DNA of 8,677 bases from the NCBI GenBank assembly GCA_030700195.1, contig JAUYKD010000013.1:1-8677 (forward strand). Direction: 5' to 3'. The first letter of the stretch is position 1. Each line of letters opens with the position of its first letter. The position numbers and the translations under genes are program-made. Shown here piece after piece: positions 5,612-8,677 of this stretch. The notes under the pieces are model-generated. The model did no database searches. It saw only the letters and a program-made list of their open reading frames with translations, and was not told the DNA's origin. This DNA is from Candidatus Nealsoniibacteriota bacterium (GTDB lineage: Bacteria > Patescibacteriota > Minisyncoccia > Minisyncoccales > MHMH01).

Positions 5612-6703
5612 ATGGCAAAAGACTATTATCAAATTTTGGGCATTGAGAGAAATGCCTCGGAAGAAGACATTAAAAAAGCCTATCGCCGGTTGGCCCACAA
5701 GCATCATCCTGATAAGGGCGGGGAGGCTGGTAAGTTTAAAGAGCTGAACGAGGCTTATCAAATTCTTTCTAATAGAGAAAAGAAAGACCAGTATGATAGG
5801 TTTGGCAATGTTTTTGAAGGAGGCCAGCCTGGCTGGGACTTCGGTCAAGGGGCTGGGTTTGGCTTTGAAAATATGAAAGGAGGGTTTAGCCAAGGATTCG
5901 ACCAGGCTGATTTAGGAGATTTGTTTGAAGAGTTTTTTGGTTTTGGCTCCGGCCGTCGGAAAAAAGATTTCAAAAAAGGCAAAGATATTGAAATTGATAT
6001 TGAAATTAATTTGGAAGATACTTTGAAAACCCTGGAAAAAGAAATTTCCCTTTATAAAATGGCTGTTTGCTCAAGGTGTCAGGGTAAGGGAGCAGAGCCG
6101 GGCGCTAAGGTTAATGAATGTTTTTCCTGCAGAGGAACAGGACAGGTTCAGCAGATTAGAAAGACTATTTTCGGCTCAATCACCAGAACAGCCGTTTGTC
6201 CGGAGTGCGGAGGAGAAGGGCAGAAGCCGGAATCTTTATGTAATGTTTGCAAGGGAGAGGGCAGGGTGAAAGCGGAAGATAAGATAAGAATATTCATTCC
6301 AGCCGGCATTGACAGCAATCAGATGATTAAAGTTGAAGGAAGAGGGGAGGCCGGCAGAAAAGGAGGAAGAATAGGGGATTTGTATATCAGGGTCTTTGTT
6401 AAAAAACATCCTGTTTTTAAAAGAAAGGGAGATGATTTGTTTGTTTCTCTGCCGATTTCTTTTTCCCAAGCTGTTTTGGGAGACGAAGTTGAAGCGCCGA
6501 CGATTGATGGAAAAAAGATTTTACTGAAAGTGCCGGCTGGGGTTGAGTCGGGGAAAGTTTTAAGGATATCCAATAAAGGAATTACTCATTTTTCAACATA
6601 CGGCAGAGGCAGTATGTATATTGAGTTGATTATTAAAACTCCCAAGAAGATTTCCAAAAAACAAAAAGAGCTCTTGGAAAAATTGAAAGAGGAAGGATTA
6701 TAG
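5612..6703 (+). CDS. dnaJ: DnaJ (Hsp40) co-chaperone, type I
   Basis: The product is 363 aa with all parts of a type I DnaJ. The J-domain spans 1-65 with HPD at 32-34, and a Gly/Phe-rich linker runs from about 66 to 115. Four zinc-binding CxxCxGxG repeats follow: CSRCQGKG (153-160), CFSCRGTG (170-177), CPECGGEG (196-203) and CNVCKGEG (210-217). The C-terminal client-binding domains run to about 350. It delivers unfolded clients to DnaK and stimulates its ATPase. The ATG at 5612 opens the canonical MAKDYYQILGI sequence. There is no Shine-Dalgarno, and a hairpin ends 3 nt before the start. It is the last gene of the chaperone operon after a 110-nt spacer. The stop at 6701-6703 lies 5 nt before the broken tRNA copy. 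Confidence 0.96.
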   Translation: MAKDYYQILGIERNASEEDIKKAYRRLAHKHHPDKGGEAGKFKELNEAYQILSNREKKDQYDRFGNVFEGGQPGWDFGQGAGFGFENMKGGFSQGFDQADLGDLFEEFFGFGSGRRKKDFKKGKDIEIDIEINLEDTLKTLEKEISLYKMAVCSRCQGKGAEPGAKVNECFSCRGTGQVQQIRKTIFGSITRTAVCPECGGEGQKPESLCNVCKGEGRVKAEDKIRIFIPAGIDSNQMIKVEGRGEAGRKGGRIGDLYIRVFVKKHPVFKRKGDDLFVSLPISFSQAVLGDEVEAPTIDGKKILLKVPAGVESGKVLRISNKGITHFSTYGRGSMYIELIIKTPKKISKKQKELLEKLKEEGL

Positions 6704-6719
6704 TGCACGCCCCCATAGC

Positions 6720-6776
6720 CCCGCCTGCGGCGGGCAGTCCCGCCTGTGGCGGGCAGTCCCGCCTGTGGCGGGCAGG
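6720..6776 (+). repeat. Three tandem 19-nt palindromic units (57 nt) in the tRNA fragment
   Basis: The units are 6720-6738, 6739-6757 and 6758-6776, each CCCGCC-TG(T/C)-GGCGGG plus CAGT or CAGG. Each folds into a perfect 6-bp hairpin with a 3-nt loop. Unit 1 differs from unit 2 by one base, and unit 3 differs only in its last base. They interrupt the tRNA copy exactly after nucleotide 11, in the D stem. Confidence 0.9.
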
Positions 6777-6788
6777 TCAATTGGTAGA

Positions 6789-6807
6789 TTTACTCGCCGA
6801 AGGCGAG
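6789..6807 (+). repeat. Fourth 19-nt module in the tRNA fragment
   Basis: TTTA followed by CTCGCC-GAA-GGCGAG: a 4-nt spacer plus a 6-3-6 hairpin. This is the same plan and CGCC-NNN-GGCG core as the tandem units when those are read as CAGT + CCCGCC-TGT-GGCGGG. It interrupts the tRNA copy exactly after nucleotide 23. Confidence 0.75.
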
Positions 6808-6814
6808 GCAATTC

Positions 6815-6833
6815 TCCATCAAAGGCTGATAAA
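6815..6833 (+). repeat. Fifth 19-nt module (degenerate) in the tRNA fragment
   Basis: This segment lies between the tRNA blocks GCAATTC and CCTTTTAA and is again exactly 19 nt. It holds only a weak inverted repeat (ATCA-AAGGC-TGAT). On the minus strand it begins TTTA like module four. Assignment rests mainly on length and position. Confidence 0.5.
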
Positions 6834-6846
6834 CCTTTTAACAATT

Positions 6847-7089
6847 ATGTATTTTGTCTATGTGATTAAAAGTAAAAAAGATGGGAAATATTATACCGGG
6901 ATTACCGATAATCTAGATCGAAGAATAAATCAACATAATCGAGGTAGTAAAGCAACGCCTTCAACAAAAAACCGCGGTCCATTCTATCTGGTATATTATG
7001 AAAAAGTTGAAAATAGAAAAACAGCTCGGCGTAGAGAAAAACATCTTAAAAGCGGGACCGGCAGAGAATTTATTAAAAATATAATATAA
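6847..7089 (+). CDS. Single-domain GIY-YIG endonuclease (COG2827/URI-type)
   Basis: The product is an 80-aa protein made of one GIY-YIG nuclease domain. The motif appears as VYV (4-6) and YTG (16-18), followed by the conserved basic region NLDRRINQHNRG (22-33). The late part NRKTARRREKHLKSG (about 57-71) carries the expected Glu and the helix typical of stand-alone members. This family includes UvrC-N-terminal-like nucleases and homing endonucleases; stand-alone members have poorly known roles. There is no added DNA-binding domain. The ATG at 6847 starts the standard MYFVYV strand. The frame stays open upstream to a GTG at 6703, but that stretch is tRNA fragment and repeats and gives an unnatural Ala/Gly-rich peptide. 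No Shine-Dalgarno is present. The gene lies exactly between a tRNA-Lys 5' copy (5 nt upstream) and the intact tRNA-Lys (2 nt downstream), which suggests a homing-type link to that tRNA. Confidence 0.85.
   Translation: MYFVYVIKSKKDGKYYTGITDNLDRRINQHNRGSKATPSTKNRGPFYLVYYEKVENRKTARRREKHLKSGTGREFIKNII
7080..7085 (+). promoter_or_regulatory. Candidate -10 element of tRNA-Lys
   Basis: A perfect TATAAT ends 6 nt before the first tRNA base, so transcription would begin at or next to the mature 5' end. It lies in the last codons of the GIY-YIG gene. No -35 hexamer is visible at the right distance, so strength is uncertain. Confidence 0.4.
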
Positions 7090-7091
7090 AT

Positions 7092-7164
7092 GCCCCCATA
7101 GCTCAATTGGTAGAGCAATTCCCTTTTAAGGAAGTGGTTCCAGGTTCGAGTCCTGGTGGGGGCA
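7092..7164 (+). tRNA. tRNA-Lys(UUU)
   Basis: This is a 73-nt cloverleaf. The acceptor GCCCCCA/TGGGGGC is fully paired, the D arm is GCTC-AATTGGTA-GAGC, and the anticodon arm is ATTCC-CTTTTAA-GGAAG with anticodon TTT at 7125-7127. A 5-nt variable loop follows, and the T arm is CCAGG-TTCGAGT-CCTGG with discriminator A. The outermost anticodon-stem pair is an A-G mismatch. CCA is not encoded (CAT follows), so it must be added enzymatically. The first 38 nt are duplicated at 6709-6841. Confidence 0.96.
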
Positions 7165-7195
7165 CATAAGCGAACATTAAAAAAAAGGAGTAAAA

Positions 7196-7363
7196 ATGGA
7201 AGGTATTGATTTACCAAAGGGATATTCTTTGGAAGAAAAAACGTTTGTTTATCTGCGCAATGCGCAGGGAAAGATAATTCTGGCTGTGTCCAGGGAGGGT
7301 AATTATCAGCAAAAAATTAAAGAAACCATAGAACAAATTCAAGCAGTTTGTTCGCAAATTTGA
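7196..7363 (+). CDS. Small protein of unknown function (55 aa)
   Basis: The frame runs from ATG 7196 to TGA 7361-7363, with a clear Shine-Dalgarno (AAGGAG at 7185-7190, 5-nt spacer). The product begins MEGIDLPKGYSLEEKTFVYL and continues with a strand-like NAQGKIILAVS and an amphipathic helix-like C-terminus (about 37-52). There is no signal peptide, membrane segment or Cys pair; the only cysteine is at 52. I do not recognise the family. It lies 31 nt after tRNA-Lys with no terminator between, and 17 nt before the FabD-like gene. It shares with that gene the only strong ribosome sites in the window, so the two are probably one translation unit. It is too short for a typical acyl carrier protein and lacks a DSL phosphopantetheine site, so it is not an obvious ACP. 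Confidence 0.7.
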   Translation: MEGIDLPKGYSLEEKTFVYLRNAQGKIILAVSREGNYQQKIKETIEQIQAVCSQI

Positions 7364-7366
7364 AAG

Positions 7367-7375
7367 AAAGGAGGT
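7367..7375 (+). promoter_or_regulatory. Strong Shine-Dalgarno fixing the fabD start
   Basis: AAAGGAGGT is complementary to the 16S rRNA 3' end over its length and lies 5 nt before ATG 7381. It rules out the in-frame upstream TTG at 7348. Most other genes in the window have no such site. Confidence 0.85.
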
Positions 7376-7380
7376 ACAAA

Positions 7381-8403
7381 ATGGGATTTAAAAAGATAAT
7401 TAATGGCTTAAGGAATGATCAGGGCAAGAAGGTAGTTATTTTTCCGGGGCAGAACTCGCAATATTTGGGAATGGGTGCGGATATACCGGCTGATATTCTC
7501 GAATATCTGTTTGAACAGACAAAGCAAGCTCTCGGAGAAGATTTATCCTCTTACTTATTTTTTCTTATTTCTCCGCAAGCGATTGCTCTTCAGGAAGAAG
7601 AAAAGATAAAACACCAAATAAGGTTGAATCAGAATTGCCAATTGACGACTTTCATTACTTCGTGCGGCTTGTATCTGAAACACCAGGAAGAAGTCAGTGT
7701 TCCTGATTTTGTCTCTGGGCATAGTTTAGGGATGTATGCAGCCCTTTTTGCGGCCAAGGTCGCCCCGTTTTCGCAGTTGGTGAAAATCGTCAAATATCGT
7801 CAATCGTCCATGAACGACGCTGCACTGTTGTTTAACGGGGGAATGAGCGCAGTTATAGGAGATGCCGGTAAAATCAGCGAGAAGGTTTTTAAAAAAACCA
7901 ACGTTAAAATCGGTAATTTCAATACGCCAAACCAGACTGTCATTACTGGCTTGAAAGAAGAGTTGGAGATTGTCGGATTGCGGTTGAAAAAGAAGGGGTT
8001 TAAGGTAGTTCCTCTTAGATCAGTGTTATTGGCAAATCATCATTCGGAGTATATGGAGCTGGCCAAAATTAATTTAGAGTATATATTTGGCTTGCCCGAT
8101 ATCGTGGCCAAAACTCCGGAGATAAACCTGGTTCTTGATACTACCGGCAAGACAGAAAGCGATCCTCATAAAATAAGGGCCGCCATGATTAAGCAGCCGG
8201 TAAGTCAGATTCACTGGCGAAGCGTTATGGAGTTCTTTATAAAACAAAAAATACTCAAAGAGTCTATTGTGGAGATAGGACCAGGTAGAGTATTGACGAA
8301 GATGAAGGAAGATTTCCCCGGATTTGAGAGGTTGCGTCAAAAAGCCGCTGATGCTACCGCCGATGAGCTCTTTATCACTGAATCAAAAAGGGCCCAGTTT
8401 TGA
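7381..8403 (+). CDS. fabD: FabD-like malonyl-CoA:ACP acyltransferase
   Basis: The product is a 340-aa protein of the acyltransferase fold used by FabD and polyketide AT domains. Such enzymes move a malonyl (or other acyl) group from CoA to a carrier protein through a Ser-acyl intermediate. Visible motifs are VIFPGQNSQYLGMG (19-32, oxyanion-loop Gln 24), the nucleophile elbow GHSLG (113-117, Ser115), an Arg in KYRQSS (Arg140), NFNTPNQTVITG (179-190), a catalytic-type His in ANHHSEYM (His221), and VEIGPGRVLTKM (297-308). Differences from textbook FabD are YRQSS where 'R(G/A)..M' is usual and NHHS where FHS is usual; substrate may therefore differ. No acyl carrier protein or other fatty-acid gene is in view. 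CPR bacteria are generally described as lacking a full fatty-acid pathway, so its role is open. The terminator hairpin overlaps the last codons. Confidence 0.85.
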   Translation: MGFKKIINGLRNDQGKKVVIFPGQNSQYLGMGADIPADILEYLFEQTKQALGEDLSSYLFFLISPQAIALQEEEKIKHQIRLNQNCQLTTFITSCGLYLKHQEEVSVPDFVSGHSLGMYAALFAAKVAPFSQLVKIVKYRQSSMNDAALLFNGGMSAVIGDAGKISEKVFKKTNVKIGNFNTPNQTVITGLKEELEIVGLRLKKKGFKVVPLRSVLLANHHSEYMELAKINLEYIFGLPDIVAKTPEINLVLDTTGKTESDPHKIRAAMIKQPVSQIHWRSVMEFFIKQKILKESIVEIGPGRVLTKMKEDFPGFERLRQKAADATADELFITESKRAQF

Positions 8404-8426
8404 ATAAGAACCGGGTCCTTTATTTT
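8387..8426 (+). terminator. Rho-independent terminator overlapping the fabD stop
   Basis: AAAGGGCCC (8387-8395) pairs with GGGTCCTTT (8413-8421) over 9 bp with one G-T. The stem continues inward after a mismatch (GTTT with GAAC), and TTTATTTT follows. The 5' arm codes for the last residues of FabD and the loop region contains the TGA at 8401-8403. Confidence 0.8.
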
Positions 8427-8435
8427 AAAAAAACC

Positions 8436-8463
8436 TTGACATTATATTTTAGTTTGGTATAAT
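8436..8463 (+). promoter_or_regulatory. Promoter of the RNase P RNA gene
   Basis: TTGACA (8436-8441) and TATAAT (8458-8463) are both perfect consensus hexamers with a 16-nt spacer, plus a TG at 8455-8456 (extended -10). Transcription should start near 8470. This is the strongest promoter in the window, as expected for a stable RNA. Confidence 0.88.
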
Positions 8464-8469
8464 ATAAGT

Positions 8470-8677
8470 GCTCAAGTAGGCGAGGCAATCGCGCTCCACT
8501 TTTTTAAAAAGTGTCGCGAGGAAAGTCCGAACTCTCACCCCGCCCCAATTTTGCTCCTGTGATAACATGCGAAGCGCGAGTGGCGAATAGCCACATTCTG
8601 TCTTGGGGCGCAGCGCTTCGCTCCACAAGGGGTATACCTATTCGGTATACGCACTGCGCAAAGTAATTCAGAGGCAA
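8470..8677 (+). ncRNA. rnpB: RNase P RNA, 5' part (runs past window end)
   Basis: The universal CR-I/P4 sequence GAGGAAAGTCCGAACTC is at 8518-8534. Just before it is a P3-like hairpin (TCGCG 8489-8493 with CGCGA 8515-8519, and a CACTTTTT/AAAAAGTG stem at 8497-8513). Further on are a hairpin GTGGC-GAATA-GCCAC (8580-8594) and the sequence TTCAGAGGCAA at the window end, which resembles the conserved CAGAGAGCAAACC segment after P12. This ribozyme removes 5' leaders from pre-tRNAs. Only about half the molecule is present; the 5' end is set from the promoter and is accurate to a few bases. A 9-nt stem (8569-8577 with 8613-8621) crosses another 8-nt pairing (8541-8548 with 8603-8610), so at most one forms in a simple fold, or they compete. 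Confidence 0.9.

Larger units (their letters stand above)
6709..6841 (+). pseudogene. 5' fragment of tRNA-Lys(UUU), interrupted by 19-nt modules
   Basis: Four blocks, 6709-6719, 6777-6788, 6808-6814 and 6834-6841, join to give 38 nt identical to nucleotides 1-38 of the intact tRNA-Lys at 7092-7129. This covers the acceptor 5' strand, the D arm, the anticodon 5' stem and the loop CTTTTAA. The blocks are separated by 57, 19 and 19 nt. After the loop the similarity stops and no 3' half follows before the GIY-YIG gene, so no complete tRNA can be made from this copy alone. The last 8-nt block is short, but it sits exactly one 19-nt module away, which supports the alignment. Confidence 0.75.

Noticed and set aside
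6720..6776. Short CRISPR-like array
   Set aside because: The 19-nt units are directly tandem with no spacers, no leader and no cas genes.
6709..6841. A second functional tRNA with introns, or a tRNA-Ile (CTGATAA resembles a GAT anticodon loop)
   Set aside because: No 3' half or T arm follows, and the best alignment is to tRNA-Lys; CTGATAA lies inside a 19-nt insert with an unpaired stem base.
6703..6846. N-terminal extension of the GIY-YIG protein from GTG 6703
   Set aside because: The stretch is the broken tRNA copy and its repeats; the peptide is low-complexity Ala/Gly/Arg and unlike the family, whose normal start is at 6847.
6842..7091. Group I or group II intron in tRNA-Lys
   Set aside because: The insert is only about 250 nt, nearly all coding, with no recognisable intron core, and an intact tRNA follows.
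7348..7380. Upstream TTG start for the FabD-like gene
   Set aside because: It lies inside the 55-aa gene, and the strong Shine-Dalgarno at 7367-7375 points to ATG 7381.

Overview
The window looks like a chromosomal segment of a small-genome bacterium of the Candidate Phyla Radiation (Patescibacteria, probably a Parcubacteria-like lineage). This is inferred from four things: AT-rich coding DNA with GC-rich palindromic repeats dropped into genes and spacers; almost no Shine-Dalgarno sequences except in one gene pair; a tRNA without encoded CCA; and a stand-alone GIY-YIG protein beside a tRNA. TGA is used as a normal stop (partial murF, dnaK, the 55-aa ORF, fabD), so the TGA=Gly code of some CPR groups does not apply. 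No taxonomic marker was searched.

Layout. (a) 1-2134, plus strand: the 3' end of a murF-like Mur ligase, a FemAB-family peptidoglycan transferase overlapping it by 4 nt, and an FtsQ-type division protein. Together they form a cell-wall/division cluster. (b) 2136-3047, minus strand: a CorA-family Mg2+ transporter, convergent with ftsQ (stops 1 nt apart). Its likely terminator lies inside the 3' end of ftsQ. (c) 3088-6703, plus strand: the chaperone operon grpE-dnaK-dnaJ, with a good sigma70-type promoter that places the grpE start almost at the 5' end of the mRNA. The dnaK-dnaJ spacer is filled with palindromes, several of them 19 nt long. (d) 6709-7164: a tRNA-associated unit. A 38-nt copy of the 5' part of tRNA-Lys(UUU), broken by five 19-nt modules in three places, is followed by an 80-aa GIY-YIG nuclease gene and then an intact tRNA-Lys gene. 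(e) 7196-8403: a two-gene unit of an unrecognised 55-aa protein and a FabD-like acyltransferase. These are the only genes here with strong Shine-Dalgarno sites, and the unit ends in a terminator that overlaps the fabD stop codon. (f) 8436-8677: a consensus promoter and the 5' half of the RNase P RNA gene, cut by the window end.

Most genes are housekeeping: wall synthesis, division, ion transport, protein folding, tRNA supply and tRNA maturation. The unusual biology is in the repeats. Palindromic sequences are carried in frame inside grpE, femAB and probably murF, and 19-nt modules interrupt the tRNA fragment beside the GIY-YIG gene. The arrangement at 6709-7164 resembles a small homing-type insertion at a tRNA anticodon loop, with the intact tRNA rebuilt on one side. 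It is the best candidate in this window for something undescribed.
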